Assembly: GCF_018919485.1 (NCBI RefSeq)
Contig: NZ_JAHLMU010000001.1
Span: 224,655 to 288,654, forward strand
From: Psychrobacter sp. TAE2020
GTDB taxonomy: Bacteria; Pseudomonadota; Gammaproteobacteria; Pseudomonadales; Moraxellaceae
Reading direction: 5' to 3'
DNA: 64,000 nt
Shown: positions 19,035 to 26,766 of the stretch, one piece after another
Position numbering within the stretch: position 1 is the first letter of the stretch
Layout of the letters: each line of letters starts with the position of its first letter
Made by a program: the position numbers and the translations under genes
The notes under the pieces: model-generated
The model's database searches: none
Seen by the model: only the letters and a program-made list of their open reading frames with translations
What the model was told of the DNA's origin: nothing

Positions 19035-19877
19035 ATGAAAAACTATAAGCTGCTATTGGCAGGATTAATCTTATTAGTATTGATGATTTTTGCTGCAGTG
19101 TTTGCTTGGCTATGGAGCAGTAATGCAATAAATTCTAACCCATTACCGATTGTGTCCAGTGACTTTATAGCAGCCGTTAATGATAACGAGAATGATGATG
19201 CTGATAGCGCTATTAGCCTATTGCATCTACAGGCAGCCGATGTCTCACAAGCCCCTTTAGATGAGGTGATCGTGCGCTTTGAGTCTCGCTATCCTAAAGT
19301 AAAAGTATTAGTGCACTACATGCCTACGAACTCACTGCTTACCTTAGCCGATACTACGCTATCAGCGGCCCAACCTTTGCCCTTAGTCTTCAATACCGAC
19401 ATGATTATTACTGATGATAAGCTCAGTGAAACCCAGATAACCGCTTTACAAGCCTTACTCAATAAAGCGCAAGTCAAAGCTGAGCAAACCTTAATCAAAG
19501 GCGTCACTTCAGGCAGCGTAGAAAAGGTGATTCACACTACAGTGCAAGCTAGTAGTGATAATAGCAATAGCAATACTCCAGCCAGTATAGCCAAGAGCAC
19601 CAACAAGGAGACCCGAAATTTAGTGTCGTTTAGCTATGCTCTAAAAGATAAACAAGCAGTACAAGGCGTTATTTTGAACAATAATCCTATAGCGGTTACT
19701 TTCCGCAATTTTCTGCTTTCTAGCACGGGCCAAGATATTCTAAAAAAATATAATTATGACAATATCGATGGTTATAAAAGCAGTGTAGATGATTTGTTTA
19801 ATCCCACATCTCGTAGCAAAGCTGCTAATAATAACGATTCAGTAAAAATCACTGATGCTTTATCCAGCGGTAGATAA
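19035..19877 (+). CDS. ModA-like periplasmic substrate-binding protein, divergent
   Basis: A 280-residue protein with an N-terminal signal-anchor (about residues 4-28, hydrophobic, ending AWLWSS). Two blocks resemble molybdate-type binding proteins: EVIVRFESRYPKVKVLVHY (about residues 81-99), like the start of lobe 1, and FRNFLLSSTGQDILKKYNYD (about 225-244), like the C-terminal FLxSxxGQxILxKYGF signature of ModA. The ligand-binding SSS/T motifs of ModA are not evident and an Asn/Ser-rich linker interrupts lobe 2. No permease or ATPase gene follows, so it is either an orphan binding protein or a structural relative with a changed job. A membrane-tethered periplasmic location is likely. Confidence 0.6.
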   Translation: MKNYKLLLAGLILLVLMIFAAVFAWLWSSNAINSNPLPIVSSDFIAAVNDNENDDADSAISLLHLQAADVSQAPLDEVIVRFESRYPKVKVLVHYMPTNSLLTLADTTLSAAQPLPLVFNTDMIITDDKLSETQITALQALLNKAQVKAEQTLIKGVTSGSVEKVIHTTVQASSDNSNSNTPASIAKSTNKETRNLVSFSYALKDKQAVQGVILNNNPIAVTFRNFLLSSTGQDILKKYNYDNIDGYKSSVDDLFNPTSRSKAANNNDSVKITDALSSGR

Positions 19878-19954
19878 ATGCTAGTGAATAACGACTATTT
19901 ATAATCAGCCGATTGCTTTTTTATGATAATTTTCTTACAATAGTCCTCCCTTAT

Positions 19955-20030
19955 GCGCCTATAGCTCAACAGGATAGAGCAGTTGCCTCCTAAGCGATCG
20001 ATCCGAGTTCGAGTCTTGGTGGGCGCACCA
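19955..20030 (+). tRNA. tRNA-Arg (anticodon CCT)
   Basis: A cloverleaf can be folded by eye. The acceptor GCGCCTA pairs with TGGGCGC (one G-U), followed by discriminator A and encoded CCA. The D arm is GCTC...GAGC. The anticodon loop is CTCCTAA, giving CCT. The T arm is CCGAG-TTCGAGT-CTTGG. The anticodon stem (GTTGC/GCGAT) uses two G-U pairs. tRNA-Arg(CCT) genes are frequent integration sites; here the accessory island begins directly after the 3' end. Confidence 0.93.
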
Positions 20031-20104
20031 ATCATTGTATTTAGACATAACCTCGCATTGACCCCTGCCGTCAAATCCATACAGTTAAACTTGGAAGATT
20101 TTAA

Positions 20105-21045
20105 TTACGCAGCTTGACGATAATAGTCAAACCACACTTGTCTTGGCGATTTATAGCCCAAGCCCTTTTGAATCCTAGCTTGGTTATAATACAACTCGAT
20201 ATAGTCAATGATATCACTGATCGCTACAAACCTTGTCTTATGGTCTTGGTGATACACTAGCTCATTCTTTAATGTGCCCCAGAAGCTTTCTATCGGAGCG
20301 TTATCAGATGAGCGAGGATTAGCAAGAGTACAGTGGACACTTGCCCGAAGCGCAAGACGGAAAGTTATGCTTGTAGTGGGTGCCCCTGCCGCTCATGGAG
20401 CCTGTAAACTGATGCTGCTTGATGATTTTGTGATAGGCATGACTACAATATTGACTGCCTCTATCAGAATGCACAATCAGTCCTTGGCTGGGTCGTTTAT
20501 TTTTGACGACCATGTTGAGTGCACGGCATACTAAGTCTGCTGTCATGCGCTTATTAATGTCGTAGCCGACTAGCTCTTTGTTCTGTAAATCTTTTAATCC
20601 TACTAAGTATAGCCAACCCTCGCTTGTCTAGATATAGGTAATATCACTGACCCAAGACTCATTAGGACGCTTAGCATCAAACTGCTGATCCAACACCTTT
20701 GGATAAACCATTTTATTATGGTTTGAGTCCGTGGTGACTTTAAAGCGCGTATGGGGACGGCATTTGATACCATGCCCTTCTTTAATGCGTCGAACTATAT
20801 ATAGGCTAATATCGTGCCCTTGCTCTACCAGCTTTGCGTGCAGTCGATTAGCAGCATAACGTGCTTTTGTTTCACTATGTGCAGCTCTGGCCAGTAGCTC
20901 AGACTGGTTACGGTGTATCTGCTGAGCACTTAGGTCGCGATTCGTCCAGTCTTAGTAACTTGAGGGTTTTACGTTTAATACACGGCATATTGGGGCGATG
21001 TTAAATATCTGCTGATTGTCTTTAATAAAAGCGTAATTTACGAGC
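20105..21045 (-). pseudogene. IS3-family transposase OrfB, broken
   Basis: Fragments in order on the minus strand give a typical IS3 OrfB. A HTH_21-like N-terminus (IFNIAPICRVLNVKPSSY) is followed by an in-frame TAA (20952-20954) where a Tyr is expected. Next come the first catalytic Asp in VSDITYI, an in-frame TAG (20628-20630), and then the second Asp in IVHSDRGSQYCSHAYHK. A 70-80 bp foreign stretch follows MSGRG, and finally NAPIESFWGTLKNELVYHQD with the catalytic Glu, ending FDYYRQAA. Two stops and an insertion make it non-functional. The start is approximate because the N-terminus is normally made by frameshifting from OrfA. Confidence 0.88.
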
Positions 21046-21102
21046 TGTCACTGCGGGCATAGCCCTGTCTTACATCACTAAAACAGTCTCCCAGACTGTT
21101 TC

Positions 21103-21405
21103 TTAACGCTCCTCATTGGCGAAGTACGCCGTCGCCTTTTTTAATATCTCGCGCTCCTCCTCCTCAGCAACTGTAAGATGTCGTTTGAGGCGTCTGTTCT
21201 CTTCCATCACGGCCATAAGTTGTGGATCGAAGTACTCAGTCCCTTCAAGCTTGCCTTGGTTGGCTTTGTTCTGCCAGTTTGATAGGGCCTGCATCGTGGT
21301 GCCAATCTGCTTTGCAGTAACAGAGATGTTACCGTTATTATCTGCTATCTTATTAACGGCTTCGGCTTTGAATTCGTCGCTGTAGGTTCTTATTTTCTTA
21401 GTCAT
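21103..21405 (-). CDS. IS3-family transposase OrfA
   Basis: A 100-residue protein starting MTKKIRTYSDEFKAEAVNKI, the classical HTH_Tnp_1 start, with a leucine-zipper-like C-terminal helix (MAVMEENRRLKRHLTVAEEE). The ATG at 21405 follows AGGAG at a good distance. The frame extends further upstream without support. OrfA binds the IS ends and is needed with OrfB for transposition; since OrfB is broken here, it can at most act in trans or as a regulator. Confidence 0.85.
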   Translation of the reverse strand: MTKKIRTYSDEFKAEAVNKIADNNGNISVTAKQIGTTMQALSNWQNKANQGKLEGTEYFDPQLMAVMEENRRLKRHLTVAEEEEREILKKATAYFANEER

Positions 21406-21554
21406 GGTAAACTCCTGTGAATACGCTTGGTTTACCAAGTTCAGGTGTACGGTTTCTTCAGCACAGCTCATTATCAGCATAGATTAGTTTCATCGAAGTC
21501 TATGTTATTAAAAGGGGTAGCTAAAAAAACTTACTATCAAACTCACATTATATG

Positions 21555-24014
21555 CTAGGTCTTTTTTTTGAAGCCTTCCAACCATTTTTTCAACCCAATA
21601 ATATCAAAAGCTTGTGCCCCGTAACCAATATTGAGCAAATCATCAGGTAAGTACTCATCAAACTTTTCAGTCATCTTAAAAGGTACAGTTTCAGCAAGCT
21701 CAGTTGCTGTAGGTAATATCTGACTGGCAAGCTTTTGTAAAAACTGACAAACCTGAACTGAATCGACTCTATTAACACGAATAACACCTGCATATGTTTC
21801 AACAGTGAAGTCATCTCGGATAAGCAACGCCGTTAAAGTATTTACAACTTTGTCTCCACGCCACATAAATATATAACTATTGCCATCTTTGTCTACAACA
21901 GGCTGATTGTTTAAATCATACCTGTTGAAAGCATCAATACTTTCTGAAAATAATCGTCTTGCCGTCTTGTCAGCAAAATCTAAATGTTGCTCACCAACTT
22001 GAATACGGTAAGCACCGTTACTTAATATCTCATACATCTCTTGGCGTACTCGGTCATGTATCGACATGCTACCGCCACCAAAAGCTGGAGGCTTACCACC
22101 GCCTTTGACAGAGATGACATCCACCACTTTTTTCTCCATATCAATATTTTTGACTTGCCAGCGTCTGCCACCAAAAATGATATATTGTTCAGGTAATAAC
22201 ATAGTCTCAATTGGTAGAGTGCCAAGCGTTCTATTACCTGTCACAATTCGATATTCTTCTGGTGTTTTGAAAACTGCATAAAAAGTGTAATGGCTAACAA
22301 TACGCTCACCGACAATGCCTAATACTAATTGCTTATTACCAAGCTGAGTGAGTAGCTGCAACTCTCCCATTTGGCTAAGTAGAGACTTAAAGTGCGCTGG
22401 TTGTATTTTTTGAAAGGGTCCTTGCTTGCATAACAAGATATAAAGCTGGTCAGCACGAATACCACCCCATTGAGCGATAGTCGCTAGCACCTGATGCAAT
22501 AGCGTTGAGAAGTGATATAACTCAGTATCTGCCGGCTCAAACCACTTATCGATAACTAGTAATCTTAGCATTGCAAATGACTGTATTAGCTCAAGACGTA
22601 GCTTATCAGTAAGACTAGTATCTTTATCAATCTCTTTTTCAGTAATCAACATTCTAAGTACTGCCGAACCACCACGCCTACCCGAACGCCCAAGCCGTTG
22701 CCTAAGACTGGCTACAGAGTGCGGCGCTGTCACTTGCACTACAGTATCAACCTTACCAATATCAACCCCTAGCTCTAAGGTCATAGTACACACAGCGGTA
22801 GTCGGCAACTCTTCTTTTTGTAATCGTGTTTCTAAGCTTTCTCTAAGCTCTTTTGACAAGGAGCCGTGATGAGGAAAGAACTCATTTGGAACGATATTGT
22901 AATCACACAAATCACTAAGCTCTGTCGCTATCATCTCGGTACGTCTACGGCTATTAGCAAATATTAGATGACTACCGCCACGGCATAATCGGTACAAGTC
23001 CGCATAAACTTGCGCCTCGGCAGTATAAGGATACTGAATACCAATATTTTGAGAGTCAGAACTTGCAATATTATTATTTTTAGAACCTGATTCAAGCGAT
23101 AATTGACTAGGCTCTATGTAACCTTTTACCTGTACTTTAATACTAGCCTTCGCCTCATCATCTTCAATAATGATGCAAGGTAGTGACTGATTAGGCCTTA
23201 ATAACTGCGGTACGCTTTTTAGATCTCCCAACGTTGCACTCAGCGCTACTCTCGGAATAGGTGTATTTAAACGTTCAGTGACATGCTCAAGCCGCGTCAA
23301 AAGAGATAATAAATGCTGACCACGCTCACTACCCAAAAAAGCATGAAACTCATCAATCACAATATATTTTAGGCTACTAAAAGCTTGTTTTACCCACCCT
23401 GAATCCCGAATCAATAAAGATTCAAGCGACTCAGGCGTAATCAAAATAATTCCTGATGGCGACTTTTTTTGTTTATTTTTTTTACTCTGTGGACTATCGC
23501 TATGCCATGGCGTCACTTGCATATCAAGCAACTCTGCTAGACTCTCAAGCCTTCGATATTGATCATTAATTAGCGCTTTTAGTGGGCTGATATATAAAAT
23601 ACCTACTCCATTACCCTGCCCTTCTTTTTCATATAATCCTATATTTTGGCTATTGTCTGACTTGACGAGAGCGCTACAAGCCGGCAAAAAGAACGCTTCT
23701 GTTTTGCCAGCAGCAGTCGCTGCACTAATCAGTACGTCGGTTTTCCCAGATATAATTGGTGCAATAGCCTTAGCTTGTACCTCGCGTAATCCATTCCAAC
23801 CTTGGTTAAATATCCAACGCTGTATTTGATAATCAAGCTGAAGATGAGCGTCTCTCAAAGATAGTTTCTCGTATTTTTTATTAAGATTATGGTGGTGTAT
23901 CAGAAAGTATGCTGAGGGAATAGTGAGATCATCCCGAATTCTGTATAAAGGTTTACTAATACGGTCATCAAACATAAAGTAATCTAAAACAGACGTCCAG
24001 TCATGAATTGGCAT
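21555..24014 (-). CDS. sngC: Shango helicase SngC (Lhr-like DEAD/DEAH helicase), 5' end replaced
   Basis: An 819-codon ORF. The helicase core begins near residue 67 (IQRWIFNQGWNGLREVQ, a Q-motif-like block). Then follow Walker A SAATAAGKTEA, VIDEFHAFLG (DEFH), the LSATLG motif III, and QRLGRSGRRGG (motif VI). The C-terminus (EYLPDDLLNIGYGAQAFDI) matches Lhr-like/BrxHI-type helicases. With the TerB protein and ATPase at 30.4-34.3 kb it makes a Shango anti-phage set in the order sngA, sngB, sngC. Codons 1-41 lie inside or beyond an IS-like end (tip at 23891) and so come from inserted DNA. A native start is probably the in-frame TTG at 23858, preceded by ACGAG. The first M overlaps the end of the upstream regulator gene. 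Whether it is still transcribed is open. Confidence 0.85.
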   Translation of the reverse strand: MPIHDWTSVLDYFMFDDRISKPLYRIRDDLTIPSAYFLIHHHNLNKKYEKLSLRDAHLQLDYQIQRWIFNQGWNGLREVQAKAIAPIISGKTDVLISAATAAGKTEAFFLPACSALVKSDNSQNIGLYEKEGQGNGVGILYISPLKALINDQYRRLESLAELLDMQVTPWHSDSPQSKKNKQKKSPSGIILITPESLESLLIRDSGWVKQAFSSLKYIVIDEFHAFLGSERGQHLLSLLTRLEHVTERLNTPIPRVALSATLGDLKSVPQLLRPNQSLPCIIIEDDEAKASIKVQVKGYIEPSQLSLESGSKNNNIASSDSQNIGIQYPYTAEAQVYADLYRLCRGGSHLIFANSRRRTEMIATELSDLCDYNIVPNEFFPHHGSLSKELRESLETRLQKEELPTTAVCTMTLELGVDIGKVDTVVQVTAPHSVASLRQRLGRSGRRGGSAVLRMLITEKEIDKDTSLTDKLRLELIQSFAMLRLLVIDKWFEPADTELYHFSTLLHQVLATIAQWGGIRADQLYILLCKQGPFQKIQPAHFKSLLSQMGELQLLTQLGNKQLVLGIVGERIVSHYTFYAVFKTPEEYRIVTGNRTLGTLPIETMLLPEQYIIFGGRRWQVKNIDMEKKVVDVISVKGGGKPPAFGGGSMSIHDRVRQEMYEILSNGAYRIQVGEQHLDFADKTARRLFSESIDAFNRYDLNNQPVVDKDGNSYIFMWRGDKVVNTLTALLIRDDFTVETYAGVIRVNRVDSVQVCQFLQKLASQILPTATELAETVPFKMTEKFDEYLPDDLLNIGYGAQAFDIIGLKKWLEGFKKKT
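23891..23913 (+). repeat. IS-like terminal repeat, left end of inserted cassette
   Basis: GGTGGTGTATCAGAAAGTAT plus GCT. It is 20/23 identical to the inverted end at 30414-30436 and 21/23 to the direct copy at 30253-30275. It is flanked on the left by AAGATTAT, which resembles the AAAATTAT after the right end. Confidence 0.7.
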
Positions 24015-25020
24015 CCTCCGCTTTTTGGATGCCTGCTACATTATTAGACAGATTCTCTTGCCTGTAATGGCTTGGTGTTATGCCATAGTGTTTTTTGAAG
24101 GTGCTAGAGAATGCACTGTTATCGATAAAGCCGCTTGCTAGCACGATTTGGCTAATAGGCACAGTAGTATGTTTAAGAATATATTTGGCGTGTTCAAGGC
24201 GTAAACGCACGTAATACTGTTGCGGTGAACAACTAAAATTTTTATTAAATACGCGCTGTAATTGTCTACTTGATAATCCAAGATGACGGGCAATATCCTC
24301 AACGCTTAAAGGCTCTTCAAGATTGGTTTTCATCAATGTAATAGCATTTATCACATTGGTGTAGCTACTGCTAAGTATTTTTGGTTTGGGCATATGCTGT
24401 AAGTAAGTAGGCTCACGTATAGAGGTGATAATAAACATATCTTGTATCTTGGAAACTATGTGATGACCATGATGCTGGTTGATGATATGTAAGGTCATAT
24501 CCAATGCGCAAGCTCCACCTGAACAAGAGTATAGCTGCGGTGCTATAGTAAATATCTGATCATTAAAAATAACACCCGGATAGCTCTCCTGGGCTACGCT
24601 TATGTTTTCCCAATGCAGTGAGACTGCTTGTTGTTCAAGTAAGCCTGCAGCAGCCAATGCTAGTGCCCCTGTACACAAACCCCCAAGTGCAATATTCCGT
24701 ACTGCCAATCGTTGAATTAAGGCAATGAGTTTACTAGATTTTAAATAGTCTGTTTGGTGTCCTCCGCATACAAATACCAAGTCGCAGGTTGATAAGTATT
24801 CAAGTTGTGCAGTATGACTTAATTTAATATCGTTACTACTACTAGTTTTATCATCATCAAGCCCTGCTACCACCCACGAGTATAAAAGTTGCTCGCTCAC
24901 ATAATTTGCCATTCGAAGTGACTCAACGACATTGCTGAACGCTAACATGGAAAAGCCATTGATCAGTAAAAACCCAATACGCCTAGGCTTGTCTGTCATT
25001 TTTTTTGTTATCTGAGTCAT
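24001..25020 (-). CDS. GlxA-type transcriptional regulator (GATase1 + AraC HTH)
   Basis: 339 residues in two domains. An N-terminal DJ-1/PfpI-like amidotransferase fold (about residues 15-195) has the nucleophile-elbow-like GGLCTGALALAAAGLL. A C-terminal AraC/XylS DNA-binding domain (about 230-325) carries DIARHLGLSSRQLQRVFN and ends HYGITPSHYRQ. Pseudomonas regulators of this class (GbdR, CdhR, SouR) control use of glycine betaine, carnitine and sarcosine, which fits the divergent creatinase gene. It is divergent from creatinase across 204 bases containing three 11-bp repeats. It probably activates the cassette in response to creatine or a product; the ligand is inference. Confidence 0.9.
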   Translation of the reverse strand: MTQITKKMTDKPRRIGFLLINGFSMLAFSNVVESLRMANYVSEQLLYSWVVAGLDDDKTSSSNDIKLSHTAQLEYLSTCDLVFVCGGHQTDYLKSSKLIALIQRLAVRNIALGGLCTGALALAAAGLLEQQAVSLHWENISVAQESYPGVIFNDQIFTIAPQLYSCSGGACALDMTLHIINQHHGHHIVSKIQDMFIITSIREPTYLQHMPKPKILSSSYTNVINAITLMKTNLEEPLSVEDIARHLGLSSRQLQRVFNKNFSCSPQQYYVRLRLEHAKYILKHTTVPISQIVLASGFIDNSAFSSTFKKHYGITPSHYRQENLSNNVAGIQKAEDANS

Positions 25021-25224
25021 TTTTTATCGCCTTCAGAGCACACTTCAACAGAGTGCACTTCAACTTCTGGCTAATGTTAAGTTATTTATCTATATGTCCG
25101 ATTATAAACATAAAATGTCGCTTATGAAAAACTACCTTATCATTTTTACCTCTAGTATCGAAGGTGTTCTTAGTTAATTGTTAGTTAATCGTTAGTTAAT
25201 TATTGCCTACTCTGGAGACGTATC
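25021..25224. promoter_or_regulatory. Divergent control region, regulator / creatinase
   Basis: 204 bases between divergent genes. Three consecutive 11-bp units TTAGTTAATYR lie at 25170-25202, in phase with the DNA helix and close to the creatinase start (25225). This is a plausible multi-site operator for the AraC-type regulator next door, although very near the start codon. No certain -10/-35 was identified. Confidence 0.5.
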
Positions 25225-26493
25225 ATGTCAACATCAAAAGACCTTGCTAGCACATTATCTTTAGATGGCTCATTAGATAATCTGCATCTTCCAAGTTTAA
25301 TCGAAATTAAAAATGGCCAAAAGGTGACGCCAACTTTTAGTCATCAAGAATATGCAAATCGTCATGAGAAACTGCGTGAGTATTTAGATAACCAGAATAT
25401 TGCCGCGGTACTTTTTACCTCGATACATAACATCAATTACTACTCTGACTTTATATATTGCTCTTTTGGGCGACCTTATGGACTAATCGTTTCTTCAAAA
25501 AAAGTCGTATCCATATCAGCCAACATCGATGGTGGACAGCCTTGGCGTCGTACTGTTGGTGACAACAATGTTGTTTATACTGATTGGCAGCGTGATAACT
25601 ATTTTAAAGCTATTGCTCAACAAATCCCTAATAACGGTCGTGTAGGTATTGAGTTTGATCATTTACCGATGGATAGCTTTGCCAAGCTTAAAGCTATCTT
25701 ACCCAATATAGAGTTTGTTGATATTAGTTTAGCATGTATGACCATGAGAATGATTAAGTCCTCTCAAGAGATAGCGCTCATAACTAAGGGCGCTCAGGTC
25801 TGTGATATTGGTGGTGCTGCATTAGTGCAAGCGGTTTATGATGGTGTGCCTGAATACGAAGTTGCATTGGCGTCTACACAAGCTATGGTTAGAGCTATTG
25901 GTGAGCAGTTTGGTCACGTTGAGCTCATGGATACATGGACATGGTTTCAGTCAGGTATTAATACGGATGGTGCTCATAATCCCGTGACCAATCGCCAGGT
26001 CCAATCGGGTGATATATTGAGCCTTAACTGTTTTTCTATGATAGCAGGCTACTATACCGCGCTTGAACGCACTTTGTTCTTGGATAAATGTGATGCAGAC
26101 TCATTACGCTACTGGCAGATAAATTGTGAAGTACATGAAGCAGGACTTGAACTTATCAAACCGGGCGTGCGCTGCTGTGATATCGCACATGAGTTGAATA
26201 AAATTTATGCAAAATATGACTTATTAGAAAAACGTAGTTTTGGTTATGGCCATTCTTTTGGTGTACTCAGCCACTATTATGGACGCGAGGCAGGACTTGA
26301 GCTACGTGAAGATATTGAAACCGTGCTTGAGCCAGGTATGGTCGTCTCTATGGAGCCGATGATCATGATCCCAGAGGGTATGCCGGGTGCTGGCGGTTAT
26401 CGAGAGCATGATATTTTAGTCATCAATGAGACGGGTGCTGATAATATCACAGGCTTTAAGTACGGTCCTGAGTACAACATTATCGGTCGTTAA
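25225..26493 (+). CDS. Creatinase (creatine amidinohydrolase)
   Basis: A 422-residue member of the M24 pita-bread fold. It matches Pseudomonas putida creatinase (403 residues) closely along its length: HNINYYSDFIYCSFGRPYG, SANIDGGQPWRRTVG, DTWTWFQSGINTDGAHNPVT (with the active-site His), AGYYTALERTLFLD, SFGYGHSFG and MEPMIMIPEGMPGAGGYREH are all near-identical to it. It hydrolyses creatine to sarcosine and urea in the cytosol without metal. The N-terminus is about 20 residues longer than in P. putida. The start follows CTGGAG. It opens the rightward arm of the cassette; the membrane peptide, symporter, RidA and FAD oxidase follow on the same strand. An import-then-degrade pathway for creatine is the natural reading. 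Confidence 0.95.
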   Translation: MSTSKDLASTLSLDGSLDNLHLPSLIEIKNGQKVTPTFSHQEYANRHEKLREYLDNQNIAAVLFTSIHNINYYSDFIYCSFGRPYGLIVSSKKVVSISANIDGGQPWRRTVGDNNVVYTDWQRDNYFKAIAQQIPNNGRVGIEFDHLPMDSFAKLKAILPNIEFVDISLACMTMRMIKSSQEIALITKGAQVCDIGGAALVQAVYDGVPEYEVALASTQAMVRAIGEQFGHVELMDTWTWFQSGINTDGAHNPVTNRQVQSGDILSLNCFSMIAGYYTALERTLFLDKCDADSLRYWQINCEVHEAGLELIKPGVRCCDIAHELNKIYAKYDLLEKRSFGYGHSFGVLSHYYGREAGLELREDIETVLEPGMVVSMEPMIMIPEGMPGAGGYREHDILVINETGADNITGFKYGPEYNIIGR

Positions 26494-26632
26494 TATATAG
26501 GTGCTTCCAACAAATACTGTCTATATTGAGTGGGCTTACTAGATATAAGTTTTTTATTTTAAGCTCACCAACATAGATGATGCGCCATCTATATCATTGT
26601 TTTCACCTTTTACTTATTAAGGAAATAACATT

Positions 26633-26740
26633 ATGGACTGGTTTCTTAACAGCTGGACGTTGTTTTGGTTTTCGACCATTAATGTACTGACACTATTACT
26701 GGCAGTGAGTTATTTCTTCGTAGAGCGTCATAACAAATAA
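26633..26740 (+). CDS. 35-residue membrane peptide, symporter small accessory protein
   Basis: A short ORF with ATG behind AAGGA, starting MDWFLNSWTLFWFSTINVLT and continuing through a hydrophobic helix to a charged tail (VERHNK). It has one transmembrane helix. It lies 26 bases before the sodium:solute symporter and is clearly translated in the same operon. Small single-span peptides beside SSS-type symporters are a recognised class (symporter small accessory proteins), probably stabilising the carrier. That function is by family and context only. Confidence 0.75.
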   Translation: MDWFLNSWTLFWFSTINVLTLLLAVSYFFVERHNK

Positions 26741-26766
26741 TGTAGTAAACGTTACGAGGGATCGAC

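Larger units (their letters stand above)
20080..21449 (-). mobile_element. Degenerate IS3-family insertion sequence
   Basis: About 1.37 kb bounded by imperfect inverted ends TACAGTTAAACTTGG (20080-20094) and CCAAGTTCAGGTGTA (21435-21449), 12 of 15 matching. It encodes OrfA (intact) and OrfB (broken) in the usual overlapping order on the minus strand. A 70-80 bp stretch (about 20305-20385) interrupts OrfB between the second Asp and the Glu of the DDE triad. No clear 3-4 bp target duplication is seen. It lies 49 bases after the tRNA-Arg 3' end. Transposition on its own is unlikely. Confidence 0.85.

Noticed and set aside
24001-24014. MPIHDWT start of the helicase ORF read as a DUF4058 protein
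   Set aside because: Only a seven-residue likeness; the stretch lies outside the IS-like tip and does not continue as DUF4058.
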